Below are positions 21,059 to 35,200 of a stretch of 64,000 nt of DNA, one piece after another (within the stretch, counting starts at the first letter, position 1; each line of letters begins with the position of its first letter). Source of the DNA: Topomyia yanbarensis (Eukaryota; Arthropoda; Insecta; Diptera; Culicidae). The notes beneath the pieces are model-generated. The model was not told the DNA's origin. It saw nothing but the letters and a program-made list of their open reading frames with translations, and searched no databases. The stretch covers positions 105,015,845 through 105,079,844 of the forward strand of contig NC_080671.1 of assembly GCF_030247195.1 (NCBI RefSeq). The letters are read 5' to 3'. The translations under genes were made by a program, and so were the position numbers.

Positions 21059-22974
21059 AATTGAAGTTCAAGACGCTACAATTTGATTCGCACAATGCGG
21101 TCGTGAGTGCTTTCATAGGTGAGAAAATTATTTATTATTAAAATTATTTTTATTATTACAGAAAATTGATAAACTGTCGAAATTTTGAAATTTATCGAAC
21201 GTGAGGAAGTAGAGGAGCTAATACAACAGCATTTTTAGCGAAAAGGTTGGAAAAGTTGTCATTTAGGAGTTGCACATACGCAAATTTAAAAAAATTAGTT
21301 TTAAAACCGAAAATCTAGAACTTACGTAATAACTATAACGAAGTGCAAAGATTTAGCGCGAGCTTCTGCTCACAATCTTAAGTTAAATTTAAAAAAATCT
21401 GAAATCGTTTAGTTTCTAAAATTCATGACATATTTTTTGAAAATCTTGAACGAAATTGGGATTCGGTGCAAAATACGAGCACCTCAGGATAGAGAAAAAA
21501 CAACAATCAAGATATTAATATTGATTACACCTTTTTTAACAACAAAAAAAAAGTTTTTTGATTTGAATGGATTTTTCATTGTTTTAAAAAAGAAAATCAT
21601 ATTTCAATTAACAAATAACATGCTTTATTTCATAAAAGATAGGATAGATTCAAAAAAAATATTGAATCTACACAAAATCGTATGAGGGCTTGTTAGTAGA
21701 AACACCTTTTTTTGGAATCTAATAACAAATATTTTTGAATCTAAAAAAAATGCAATTAGGCCTTGATTGAAAAATATTTAATTATTTTAGAATTTAATAT
21801 ACATTTTTCTGTTAGCTTACGAATTTAAAAACGTTGTCTGAAGTTTTTGTTGTAAATTCGAGATATTAAAAACTACATGTGTAAGGGTTTTCGGATAGTT
21901 TAGTGAAACGCACTGTTTTATACAGTATTGAGCGAATACCGTATTTGTGTGATAAACGCTAAACTATTTATTTATTCCAACTGGTAGTTAATACTTGATA
22001 TCAGCTATCATCCTCGCTGTAGTATGTATACATTTCCGTATTTGGAAACGGCTGTTGTTATGTCAACCTGCCCCGTAACGAATTCACAATTTTATTTTTT
22101 GATCCTAACGTAATGTTTAAATTGTTTTTTTTCTGCCATACGCCTAGTTAGTTGTAAGTAGAACGAAAAGTTAGTCATCATGAACATAAACCTAATACAT
22201 TGAGATTTAGTTGAATACTTGCTGTAAGTAATCCACTGTTAGATACTTAACATGGTCAATAAACAAACACACATTGTCTTTGATTGGCAGTAGCTTTACC
22301 AAAATTATAATCAAATAAAACGAAAAAGGGTGCTTAATTAAACAATGCAAAAAATATAACTGCACAATTAAAACAAAAAAGTAACTAACTACATTTTTTT
22401 CTTAAAACTACATCACAACCAATCGAATTTGGGCCAGTTTTTGTAATTCATTTTCACTGATTATTTCAAACGACTGAAGAACTGTAGAGGAAACGTAAAA
22501 AATTGTCATACTGAAGCTAGGAGTAGGTGGGCAAATAAAATACTGAAAAAGCTGTCTTTTGTCATAGTACTTGGAAGATTTGATCTTGTTTTCAATTTGT
22601 TCCTAGTTTTCTAATCCTAGTGGAGAGGTTTGTTCGTATGGGATACTGTTTCTCTGCTTACTACACAGTTTTAGTTTGAAGGCAAGATTAGTCTCCCTGC
22701 GAGGCAAATATGCGCAAAAATACCACGTAGTGCCTGGTACAGGGGAGATAATCGAGTCGTTTAAAGCTATTTTTGTTCGATTTTCGCTAATGATAAGTCA
22801 TTAGCACTCGCCGCCCAATTCAAGTCGACTGACGAAAAACTTCCTAAAAACCTGAATCTCCTACAGCTAATAAGTCTATCTGATTGGCGCAAAGTTGCAG
22901 GGGTGCGACCACATTCGAGTCATGCTAGAAACATAAATACAAGGCATCTGATCTAGTTAATTTGCGCGTTTTCA
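21059..22974. other. Gene-poor stretch; probable 3' UTR/flank of KIF21 at its upper end
   Basis: Strongly AT-rich. No exon recognised. On the minus strand, possible AATAAA-type signals occur near 22090. The 3' UTR of the distal KIF21 isoform should lie somewhere below 22,975, but its end cannot be fixed. Confidence 0.4.
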
Positions 22975-23286
22975 CTACCTCCTGCTGTTAACCTTGCTCA
23001 GTATACCAAGGTAGTTGTGATTTAGGCTCCGATACAGTCTACTGTTGCGTATCGAAGCGGATGATGCGGTAGGCGATGGTGAGGTAAACGATTGGGACGA
23101 TAGATTCGACCCTGCAGTTCCAGCGGACTGTGATGTGGATAGGGGTCTCCGTCTGCTCTCTGGAGTGGAGATTTGTTCCATTGTGGCCGGACCCGGTCCG
23201 CACCCGGAAGCCGATGCCGAATGAATGTTCCGCATGCTGCTGTAGTTGTAGTACATTCGATCCAGCATCGCTTCCGTACTCTGGCG
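22975..23286 (-). other. In-frame open extension after the KIF21 distal stop (candidate readthrough)
   Basis: Directly after the TGA, in the same frame, 103 codons remain open to a stop at 22975. The first six (RQSTEA) precede an ATG. The sequence is Ser/Thr/Pro-rich and protein-like ([20 protein letters not shown], then [13 protein letters not shown] and [20 protein letters not shown]). The stop context is TGA followed by C, the leakiest context known in metazoans. Other frames here are also open for about 90 codons, so openness alone is weak evidence. Confidence 0.45.
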
Positions 23287-26200
23287 TCATCTGTTCTCGG
23301 CACTCAACCGCCGGATGGCCGACGAGACACGCCACAGGCGTACCTTACCATCGCTGCGGCGGAGGAGCACAGGTTCGAGTGGGTGGTAGCGTGTGATGGT
23401 GGCCAAAACGGGACGTGGTACGTTGGGTTTTTGTCATGATGCATTCGCAACAGAATACAAACGGAAGAAAGGAAAATGCGGTAAAAGAAAAAAATAAGCA
23501 AACTTATTGTAAAAATTGCATTTGGTGGAAATGGCTCTGAATTGAAAGCAAAACATTTACTGTCGAGCTAGAGATGTATGTCGGTAGCAGCTAATGATGA
23601 ATATGAGAATGTTGGTTTGAATTTATAAATTTAAGAGAAAGTAATCCCATCAAGCCAAGATGAAGTTTAATAAACATTAAAAAGAGTTCGTTGAAAATTA
23701 AGCTGTATGTTGGATGAAACGTGTTTAGTTTTCTGTAATGACCATTTAGCATAGTTCAATGAGAAACAGAACAGCTTTTAAGAAATATAGTAAACGTACA
23801 AATTTGATGAATATTACTTTTACGAGAACGACCAAAACTAATGACACCCAACTGTGACCGTAAATCATTTTTCAATCTTTTCTGCATGATTAACCGGCCA
23901 ACCAAACGGTAGTCACAAAAGATGCAAATTTAAAAAAAAATCATGTGCATAGCACGCTAGCATGAGCATGATGTGTGCGTTATATGAACGTATGATTTGA
24001 ACACCAATTCGAATTTTTAGGAAGCAACAACAAACTAAGCACATTAGTAGAACTTACGAAACCCTATCACCGAGTTTCCCAACAGCACTCAGATGATGTG
24101 CTGCAACTAGTTTGAAAATGACGACCCTGACAGCCGGCTTGATTCAGCGGACAGAAAAAGAACACAATGAGCTCTAGTACCCAAACCAAGAACATCATCC
24201 ATATCGTAAATTTGGCCCACAACCTTTTCGAGAAATTAGAAAATCGGATAAAAAAGCGAAATGAACAATCAGAAACAGAATCAAAACCATAGGTAAATAA
24301 ACAAAAGTGAATAAGCCACTGCCAATATTATTTGATACTATAACACCTCAATCTGAAATCTTTACGAACATTCAATTTAATCTACTACCCTGTTCCAAAA
24401 CTTACTCTAGCAGTGAATGCAAACGATTGCCAAGCTCTATTACAGTTATTACTCTACCCTGTGAAGTTTACTAACCGCAGTTAGAAAAGGCCTTTACAAA
24501 CCCTAACAATGACCATCCCTGGCACTATTCCATCTTAGCGAAATCAGTCCATCTGTACGATCAGTTCTTGAAGCGCATTTTCGAGCATTTAGATTACTGT
24601 TTTTTTTCTCATTTTGTATAAAACCAGTTGACAATACCTAGGGCTACTGTGCCCTTACTCATCTCAGCACCTCTATTCATCCCATCCATTTGAACACATT
24701 AGTTAGAGCAGAGTCTGCTATCTCTATTAATCGCATTAGCTCAAATGGTTGGATTAATAAGGGTGCGTTGTACTCGACTTTTCGTATCGTTCAAACGGGA
24801 GTAATATACATTTTCCAGGTGAGATTTTTAATTGTTTAATTGCCGAGCTATTAACGAAATAGTGTGACAACCTGATTAATGAGATGAATAAGGGCTACCC
24901 TATGTATAATAATAATAATAAGCATTTAGCGTGCACTGATTTTTGGCGTTTTTCTTAACCCCAAAACTGGTTCTAACCCAGTTTTAGGTTTGCAAATGTA
25001 TTATGTAACAACTTATTATTTCTTACATTTCTCTGTGTGTATAATACATACTTATTTTTTCCCACAGAATATCATCTTTTTTGCATCTTTTGCCGGGATC
25101 TGAACAGGTGCTGTGATAGGCTGTGAGTGTCAAACAACACAGATGTGTTATTTCGCAGGGTATAGGAAGGAGAAGATCAACATATTTTATTGCACAGACC
25201 AATCGAGCTAAGTATAAATAAAAATTACCCATGGCATCCATATTTTAATTGAAATGCACATCATTTGCAAAACAAACCAATAGCACACAATACTAGGGGT
25301 GCCAACCTTTCATATTTATCTGGATTCTTCAAGATTTTTATGCGTCGTCCAGACATACAGATTTATGTTTGTCTGATCCAGATTTCAAAAGAAATGTCCA
25401 GATTTATTCAGACAATTTTAAAAATGAGAAAATAAATTACCATTTTTTGAACTAGAACTTTTCAAAACAAAACTTTTTAGAAAAGCTGGAAGCACACCAT
25501 ACCCTAATTAAACGTTTTAGATGGTCAGATTTGCAGCGCAATTGTCGATTTTTTTAGTAAGCCGTAATATATTTATTAACATACAAATATGTTTCATTAA
25601 TAAATTGCACCATTTATAACTCCCAAAAAAAATTTGGGCCATCCAGACAATTCCAGATTTTTTCAAAAAATGTTGCAGATTTTTTGGAAAAACTCTTGGC
25701 ATCCCTGCACAATACGATATATCGACACAGATCTTTCATTAGGGTCTAAGTCGCAATATACTCAAATGGAGAAAAATAAATGTAGTTTTTATTGTAGGTA
25801 TAAATTACTTTATGACCATGTTTTTCCTGAAGCACATTATGACAATATAACAAAGAATTTAATTCCTATGTTCTTTTAGTGGGTAGAAACTAAAAAAATG
25901 CTTACGCCCAATTTGCATTCCAATCGTGATTTCGCCCTTCAGCAACCACCATTTTTCAGAAGGGAGCAGTAAATGGGCTAAACCAGCCTCCTGTCAAGGA
26001 CGACGTCTCTGTACAGCCAGCATGACTGCCATGAAAATCAAAACATTAATTTTGAATCGAATGATTAAAAGCTGTAATTAGTTAATAAATGTTGATTTTC
26101 TGAATAATATGGTATTAAATCATCCCACAAGATGCAAAACATCGTGTGGAATGCTTGAATATCGTGTATAGAGCCGAGCATAATTCTTTGTTTGGGGCTT

Positions 26201-29200
26201 TATAGCTATAACGCCCTATATATGTTGGTCGCTGTCAAACTCTATATGATGGAATAGGGTTGCCAGGGAGCTGGGCTAAACTGACTCTGTCTTGCTGCAT
26301 AGGGCTAGGTAAATGGGCGAGCTTGACAGTACACTATTTAATAGGGCTCAGCAAATGGGCGCAAAGAAACCCAATGTAAATGAAAGGGCGTGTGCATCTT
26401 TTCTTCAAATTTCATGAAAATATCGAAATATTCGAATGTTTATGTGCAACAATTATTGAGTAGACATGATCATAGTAGATATTGCTTATCATTTATATAA
26501 TAGAACCGCATAGGCGTTTAAAGAATAATTTTTTGAATAATAAACGTGCGCCCCGGTTCTGTCTAAAAATGTAAGTTTAGCCTTTATATTCCATCTGAAA
26601 AGAAGGGGCTAAATCGAAATTTCGAAGAAAATGCATGTTTCACCGTTTTGTTTTCTTTAATTATAAATCGAACTAAAAATCATTTTTACTAATTTTCACC
26701 TCAATCTTGTAGTATGTTTGTCGCATAATGTCATAATAGCGAAAACGCAGTTTGTTTATATTGGCGATTTAAGCCCTAATGGTAGCTCTATGTCGATATG
26801 TGCAAAATATAATTGAAGTTTTTTTTAAGTGCTACCTGCGGAAGCGGTTGCCAAAATGCTAGTGTTGAAATCATAATAAAGGAAGTGTTCCCGTTTAGGC
26901 TGATTTCAACGGGCCCATATTATTGGCTCGAATCAAAACTCGTCAAAATGGCAATTGATGATAGGTTCATCCGGAGTGTTCATTTGTGTTTACATTTTGC
27001 TAGCGTTGCCAATTTTATTTTGTTTCCACGTACCCGCCACATCGTTTTTGCACGTGCTGTCCGACTTCGCTACCGCTCAGTCGGACTTAAACTAAGGATA
27101 GTCCCTATGTTTGAGTAAGCCGGGCAAACGAGTGGATCACAGGTTCGCTTGCTTTCGACGGAGGTCGGCGACCACCTCGCCCGGCGGATCCTCAGCGGCT
27201 TTGCGCCGCTTCCCGAGCAGAAGAAAATAACTGCGGAATACTAAATTTAGTTATCAATGCCAACGACTGTTTACCACAATATGGTATTAATGACCTCTAC
27301 ATAAGAGGTAAAATACCTCAAAAAATAACACAGATATGTTCTACAAATAACTATTTGATAATAAAACGAGTTATTATAATACCTGAATAATAATAAAACA
27401 TTTTTAAACCTTCCAGTAACAAAATTCACTCTATAGAGTTATTCAATAAGGTATCGATTTGGTATTTGTAAAATTCACTGGAATACATAAATAATACTAA
27501 AATAAAGTATTATAACTCATTGAGGTATTAAGCAGGTATTGAAAAATGTTTCTTCAATACCTGCTTAATACCTCAATGAGGTATAATAATCAATTAATAC
27601 CAACTTTTGGTATGAATACCAAAAAATAGTATGCTCGGGTTATTGCCCAGTTATTTTCTCCTGGTCGGGTTCGGTTCCAAGGCCGCTGTTATGCGGCTAA
27701 GCCGCATGGTACCCCTTAACCAGAGGTTCCTAAAGGGTATCGGATGGTTACCGGAACCCAGTAAAGTTCAACCGGAAATGAGCCGGAATTCTGGTTGGCT
27801 CTAATTAGTATTCCGGCTCCAGTGATACAACCGATTTTAACTAGAATCGTTTTTGTCACTGGAGCTGGAATACGAATTAGAACCAGCCAGCATTCCGGCT
27901 GAGCTTAACTAGGAAGTTTCCTAAAATTTAATCTGGAAATAAAAATTTTCTGGCAACGCTCCAGCTGAACTCTAACGATTTCGTCACCTGGGAGTAAGTT
28001 TGACGCTATGGAATGAACTTTGTTTACTTTCGACAAGTTTTGATTCGAGCCAACAACATCCAGCCGATTTCCACTATTCGTCTCTTTTCCTATTCTCTAT
28101 TGTATTTCGATGTCATCTTGTCACTAAATGTTTCCTTTTAGGAAGTAAATTTTGAATAAGGCTAGTCGTTTGGTTCGCAGGCCGACGGCGCCAGTGGTTT
28201 AATGGTAAACGTGACCGCCATTCACCCCAGTTGGTCTGGGTTCAATCCCAGCTGAGGTTGTTGAGATTTTCTGAGGTGATAAAAATCTGTGGTCACGTCT
28301 TCCTTCGGAAGGGAAGTAAAGCCGTTGGTCCATGTGTTGATGAGTCGATATCTAGTCCAGATAGTGGGAGTCACCTCTCTGACGTCGGTGTTTGGCCTTG
28401 TAGCGGAAATAGGCCGACGGAAAATAACAAAAGAACTAGAAGAAGAAAATGCAGAATCGCAAACCAAAACACAAGGTATATAACCAGGCCTTCTCGAAAG
28501 ACCACTCGGGATCAATCAGTTGGTTTAGACGTCCACACAAATTGTATGACTGTTTGAAATTACAATCCAACTGATCGCAGGCAATACTAGTAAAAGTAGT
28601 TACTGGCGTCATGAATTCGGACTACTAAATCGAACGTTAGGTGGTGGGAAAATTCGTATAACATTGATTTATTGCGTACATAACACCTCGTCTTGATTTC
28701 GTTATTTGAACCATGTTTTTGGTCATTTCGCCAAAAAAAAGAATATAGGGTAAGCGGATTCGCATGTCTCGTGCACTGATCATTGGCAATACTTGCCATA
28801 AGTATCTTTAGTGCTGGATACTGCACAACTTGGGAATTTCCCCCAAACTACCAAAATAAAAACTCTGCTGCCTCCAAAATATACCAATTCTCGGCAAACA
28901 TATGCTTAGGGCCAAAAGGCCAAATGTCAAAACTCACTTTGAGCAGAAATTCTGGAGAAACCGTCATTTCCCAAGCAAGGTGCACAGCAGTCAACGAAAG
29001 AGAAAAGTTTTCCCTTTTGTTTGCTATCGACGGCTGTGCTGGACGATAAACAGTTCGTCCGGAATTTCCCCCCAAAGTGAAGTTTGTCGAGAATTGTTTA
29101 AGGTGTTGTATCCACTTGATTGGGTCGAAAAATCCGATGGCCCGCAAGAATGTTTTTTTTTAAATTTTCAAAAGCATTGGACTTTTAGAACTGAAGTTAC

Positions 29201-32200
29201 AGCACTAAATATCCGAAGGTTTACTGCGACCTGAGTGACTGGTCAGTTCCGCCTATAGAGTAACTGTGCCCTAATTCATCTTAGCTCTCATATCAATCTC
29301 ACGCATTTGAATACATCAGTTAGAGCAGTGTCTGCTAGCTCTATTCAAAGCATAAGGTCAAATGGTAGGATGAATGAGAGTGCTTTGTACTCGACTTTTT
29401 GTTTCGCTCAAACACGAGTATTAAATACTTTCACATTTTCCTAACCATATTTTTTATGTTACTGCTTCTAAGAAACGAACCAAGGATCATGGTACATATT
29501 TAAGCGCAATCCAATCACTGTAAGCCCAGTTACAATCGAATTAATGTGACATACTGACTAATGAGATGAATAAGGGCTCGTCTACCCTATTTGGTATATT
29601 GAATGCGTACCGAATGCTCCATTCCGGAGATCACAATCGACATGGTTTAAAGGGAGTCCCACATCAAATTGCATCACGGAAAAACGCTGTAGAAAATAAC
29701 TCATTTGATATTTTCTCTTGAAAACTTGGGTAGAAGTAGTTTAGAGTGTATTGTTTACACTGTTTTTTCATCGCTGTCGCTCTTTCGAAAATTGGAAAAA
29801 TAGCGTCACCCGAAAAGCAATGTCGCAACTTGATTTTGCGCAAACACCTGTAAAATCCTCAACTCTCTCATCGGGACGGAACATCGGCAAACAACTCAGA
29901 ATCGTGCAGTCAACGGTGAGTCGTTTGATGAAACGTTATCACCAAATTCTGCGCATCGAGTGGAAGAAGAAATGCGGTCTGAATGGATGTTCTATTTGTG
30001 AATCCGATCACAAGCGTGGAGTGTAAGCGTTTAAGCAGAATCCCAATGATTCGATCAGGGAAGTGGCTAAAAAGTTGAATCCGTCCAAGTCTTTTGTTCA
30101 GAGAGTCAAGGACTGAGAGGGACAGCATAAGCACAAAATGCAAAAGTCTCCAAATCGTGACGAACTGTAAAATACGGTGGGATAGTCACGGGCCCAGTCC
30201 TGTACACCCAGATGCTGCTCATTGTCTCATCCTGGATGATGAGAATTAACGTCAAGGCGGACTTCCGGCAGCTCTCGGGGCTATCGTTCTTCCCCGCTCG
30301 GCACAAGATTGTTGTTTCGGAGGAAGTAAGGAAGCAGGAACTTTCAAAGTTTGCCAATAAATACATGATTTGACAAGCAATGTGCTCATGTGGGAAACGG
30401 AGTGCGCCGTTCGTGACTACCGGGACTGTATCCCAAATCTGAGGAAGACATGAACAAAAAGTGGGTTTCGTACAGAAGCTGCAGCAAGATGTTGTACAGA
30501 ACCTATTGAATGGAGTTAAGCGTAAGCTGCGAGCGTACGGTTATGGTAGTTGCAAGAGGGTGAATGTTTTGACGTTTCTTCGAAAAATGATTGAAGCCAA
30601 CATAAGCTGGTTTTCTGGCTCGGATAGTTGCCAAAAATGACAGCGAATGTGCTTTAACGAACGTTCACATCGCTGCGAGCCAATGTCCTTAACTCGATCT
30701 GAAACTTATCGAACACATAAAAACTTCAATTTGACTGGTACTCAGGCGATAAAAGCGTTCAGATTTTGTGGAGAAGAAGCGATGCAAGAGAAAGCGTGAA
30801 AATATATATTATATTACATTGTATATTATATTGTTGATAATTATTTGTTATGAATGCAACTTTTAAGCAGTGTTGTACAGTTCATGTGAACAGATCTTGA
30901 ACATTCGAAACGTAGCTAGTGCTTCTGGCATTTGGTGGCAGCTTTAGGCAATAAACAGTTTTCACGGGGCTGGGTAATTGGTTATATTTTATTGTCTGAA
31001 AGTTTGAAAATCATCGGTCCACTGGGTATTTTTACATCGTTTCTTCCGATGAAATTTTATGTGGGACCCCTAATAAAAATACACACAAACTTTAAGCCGT
31101 ATCGTGCTACGATCCCACATATTGTTTGGATGACACCCTGAAGAGGTCGTTGGGCTCTTGAATCATACGATGTTTATTAGGGACACCCTTTCCATTAGTA
31201 TAAGTGTATTTTGAAACTTCTGCTGCTTTTCGAAGTATCCAAAGCAGTTGTACCGCAGTACCGTGGCTTTCTAATAAGCAGCACTGTGACTATTACTATT
31301 TATGTAATTCCAATTAATTTCCAATAAATGATAAGTATTTACATCAGTATGTCGAAAAGCATGACAAGAGAGACGCGCTTCGACATCAATTTGACATTCT
31401 TAACGCTACTACGTCCTCAGAAGATAGTCAGTGTGGCCCCGTAATAGATGACTATGTAGGTCATATATAACTCATTTCAACATTGCACAATATTGACGTG
31501 AAATTTTATGCGCAATTACCTCAAAATCATATTTTTGACTTTAAAAATGTCTTACTCCACTAGCTGGGGCTGAGTATCATTCTAAATGTTGAAAAATCTC
31601 TTATGAAACGAAACTATATAAGGTTTGCACGATTATGACTTCGGAAATAGTTGATGGATTTCAATCATTTGTAAACCAATCTATTCAAAAACACATGTTT
31701 TACTAATAAGTTTTATGTACTACATAAGTATTTTATAAAAAATTAAATTGAATTTTTAAAGTGAAATTTAAAAAGGGGGAAATGTGCATACACGAGGCAG
31801 ATTCCCCGGACAAAGCCGTCAATACAGAGCATTTAAAAGGACATTCAAACAAAGAAAAGTTTTAAATATAGGATAAAGTGCCTATTTTCACCATACTAAG
31901 CAAGGTGCCTCGTTAATTTCTCGCCATACAATCAATGGAATGCATGAAAATTGGCATCAACAGCTTTGCTTCGTTGTTAATAACCAATATAATAACACAA
32001 ATGCTCTGAAAACAGTAAAATTCTCGTGTTTGAGCGCAACGAGTGCCCCGCTACCATTTGACTTAATGCGTTGAACAAAGATGGCAGACACTGCTCTAAC
32101 CAACGGCTTCAAATGGGGGGTGATGATAGAAACATGGCGCAAATGGGCTCATCACCCTATGTGCCGAATTTCCTTTTTGCCCTATCATTCGATGTTTCAT

Positions 32201-35200
32201 GCTCTACGAGTAGTGTAGTGATTCTCATGCAACAAAACGGCCAATAATTGTCGTTGTGCTGAATTGAACAAGTAGATTTTTGTGTGATCTGTTGGAAAAT
32301 TTTAACAATAATTGTGTAACAGATTCCGTAGAAGATACGATTACCATAAACTACCATAGAAATGATTGTGTAAAAGCAATCATTAGCTGGGATTTGATTA
32401 GTTCTACTTGTTAGGACCTCCTACTTGACGATGAACTAAGTGTTTGGTAACCGAAGCTGCTGATTTATTTTTCAACGTCAATGATTGCCACCAAGCCGCG
32501 AATCTTGAACAGTAAGTATTGTGATTCTGGTCAGTTTCTACAAGTCAACCTTGTCATTTTCAGATTCTACAAGTCAACCTTGTCACAGAAGACTACATTT
32601 CAACATCGGGAACGAAGGTGATTATTAGGATTTGGCCGGCTCATGGCCTTACTGTAATACAGTAAAAACCCATTTTTATCAGCCCTGTGGTGAATTTTAG
32701 GTTGATAAAACAGGGACATTGACAAAATCAGGACATATATTTTCCTTTCTTTTTAATAGATCGAAGCTCTTAAAATTTTATTATGTATAGCCACGTAACC
32801 GTTTCTGATTGTTTAGTTTAAATTTCCTTTAAGGGGGTCTGACAGCGAAGTAATTTTGAACATATTTTCCTTCATCAACTATTATTTTTATTTCCGACGG
32901 GTCGAAGTTACACGAAAAAAACCGATTTTAAATCATCTGACTGAAGCTCATTCTTGATTGGTTCCCGCTAATACACCGAGCCGTACATCTTGAACAGTTT
33001 CTGTTCGAAGCTCCTTCTCTTTGGCGATGGAAGTAAACTGATTCAATTCAATGACCAGCCCATTTGGCTTCGAATGTAAAAAGAAACGAGTATAAAACCG
33101 GCGGTCGTATGCGAGTGCGGCATCATTTGTGCTGGCTACACCGGTCAACAAATAATGCTTTACTGCAGTGATTCTCAATCCAGGGTCCACGGGCCCCTTG
33201 AAGCCATTGCTGAGGGTCCTCGAGGGAGAATATTTTTTCGGGTTAGATATTGAAATTTCAAGGTTTTTTTTCGTAACAGTATAGACAGCTTACAAAAGCT
33301 AGATTGAACCGTGGGGGTTCGCGATCATCCAGGGTGATTTAGAAGGGGCCCGCGACCACTCAGGATGATTTCGAAGAGATCCGCTGGGGAAATAAGGTTG
33401 AGAACCGCTGTCTTACTATAGGCAATATTTTAGAAAGAAAAGTCCTAATTACATGAGCATCTTACAAATGTATGCTAAATGGTTCATGTATCCTGCGGGC
33501 GGGGTAACTTGAACTACTCCATGGAGAAGGTTGAAACATTTTTCTGGTAATTATAATAACACGTAGACCATATGATAAAGTATAGTTTAGTTCTGTTTTT
33601 TGTTTAGTCTGTGCAAATCATTTAATTTGTATAACCACCGACGAACCAACTTAACAGAGGCTTTCCAAAAGTATCCCACACAAAATAACGATTGCTTTAA
33701 AATAATGCGATCGCTTCTATCAAACTACAACAGAATGCTCCGCCATGTTTTAATCAGAGCAGCGTTCTCGATAAGTATGTTGATATTACAGAAGATGTGC
33801 AATTCCCTCAGCTGCGTATGTATCAAAATAATTGTCAGAATTCATTAAAAAAGGCATGTAATCTGTTAGTATCGATCTTTAAGGTTGGACAGATAATGGG
33901 CAAAATCGAAAACGAAACAAGCAGTTTTTTCCACGCCGTGTGTTAGATCTTCATAAAAATCAATCAGCTTATGTAGAATGTTGTTACAGATGAAGATCTA
34001 ACACACGATGTGGAAAAAACTGCTTTTTTCGCTTTCGATTTTTGCCCATTCTCTGTTCAACCTTAACATGAATAAAAGGAAATTTCCTCATTCTCTCATG
34101 ACTGAAACATTGCAGATACAGTTGGTTAATCTATCCCTATCGATGATATATCCTCACTATAACGAAAAAATAACTATAATTATTTTGAAAAATAACAGCA
34201 ATCGGTTGAAGCTATCGCAAAGGCGTGTGAAATTAGATTACTGATAGAAATAACAACACAAATAATGTGTGCTTATAAATCACTAGAATGAGACGTATTA
34301 ACCTAAACCCGTGGTTCGTCTATCTCCACTCCCCCACAGACCTGGCAATATCCCTTATCAGAGCTAGATGGAGCGATGGTTGAATATGTTGCATCTATCA
34401 AATATCTTGGCATCACATAGGTCTAAAAACTGAGTTTTAAGAGCACGTGATTTAACACACGAAAGATACCAGACAGCTTGACATTCTTTGTGCGATTAAT
34501 AGAGTTGTAATATTTAACTCAAAGACCATTATGGCTTCTCATTTTAAATAGTAGAGATCACATTGAGAGTAAAAAATATTCTGATATGCTCTGCTGTAAA
34601 TTCACCCAAGCTAAACAAAGTGCATTAAGGACAACATCCAGCCAACGACCATTTTTATAACAGTAATCCAAACGCTCGAATGTCAGTATTATGTTCTTAT
34701 TCTACAATGATTTGTTTGCCATTTTATTACTAGTAGTTATAAAATTAGTTTACTACAAAATACATAATGGAAAGTTATTAAAAAGCAGCGCCTTAGAATG
34801 CTCTATGGATAGGACACAAATTCCTTCGAATGATAAGTAAATGTTATAACTCAAAACTATCAAATAAAAAAACACAATTTCACAAAACAAGCATAGAAAG
34901 AGTAGTTGTATTACGCGGTCAATATTTCTAGTCTAATTAGTAGTGTTTCCTCGAGTTTTCTAAAGGCATAGCATACTGTTAGTTACCAGGAAAGCGTCAA
35001 TGACCTACATCTGTCGTTAGAACAAAGCCACGGGGAACGATAAACGTTTTTAAAAGTAGAGATATTCTATTGCTCTGTGGTATTCTATCTACCAGATAAC
35101 AGATCACATGTGTTAACTAGGTAGCACTGAATAGTTTATCGCTTTTGCCTGCTACCTCCCGTTAAACTACCGCTAGAACCAGCACCCAATGACTCCAAAT

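Larger units (their letters stand above)
23354..35135. other. 12-kb alternative-terminal intron of KIF21; no further exon seen
   Basis: Filled with repeats listed separately (hAT MITE 25294, compound element 26905, SINE 28183, ITmD37E-like 29647, hAT MITE 33173, TTAA element 33883, LINE scrap 34311). The parts 23,500-24,640 and 25,720-26,740 show no recognised element or exon, apart from AATGGGC-rich repeats near 25,900-26,370. Confidence 0.55.

Noticed and set aside
21425..21685. 86-codon plus-strand ORF
   Set aside because: Lys/Ile/Phe-rich composition simply reflects A/T runs. No motif, no splice context.
23022..23335. Alternative-frame ORFs (93 and 98 codons) over the KIF21 distal exon
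   Set aside because: Only the frame reached from the KIF21 donor gives a WD40 strand. The others are Arg/Pro- or His-rich shadows.
28231..28557. 108-codon plus-strand ORF
   Set aside because: It lies across the family 2 SINE, which is open by chance in several frames. The opposite strand is open too.
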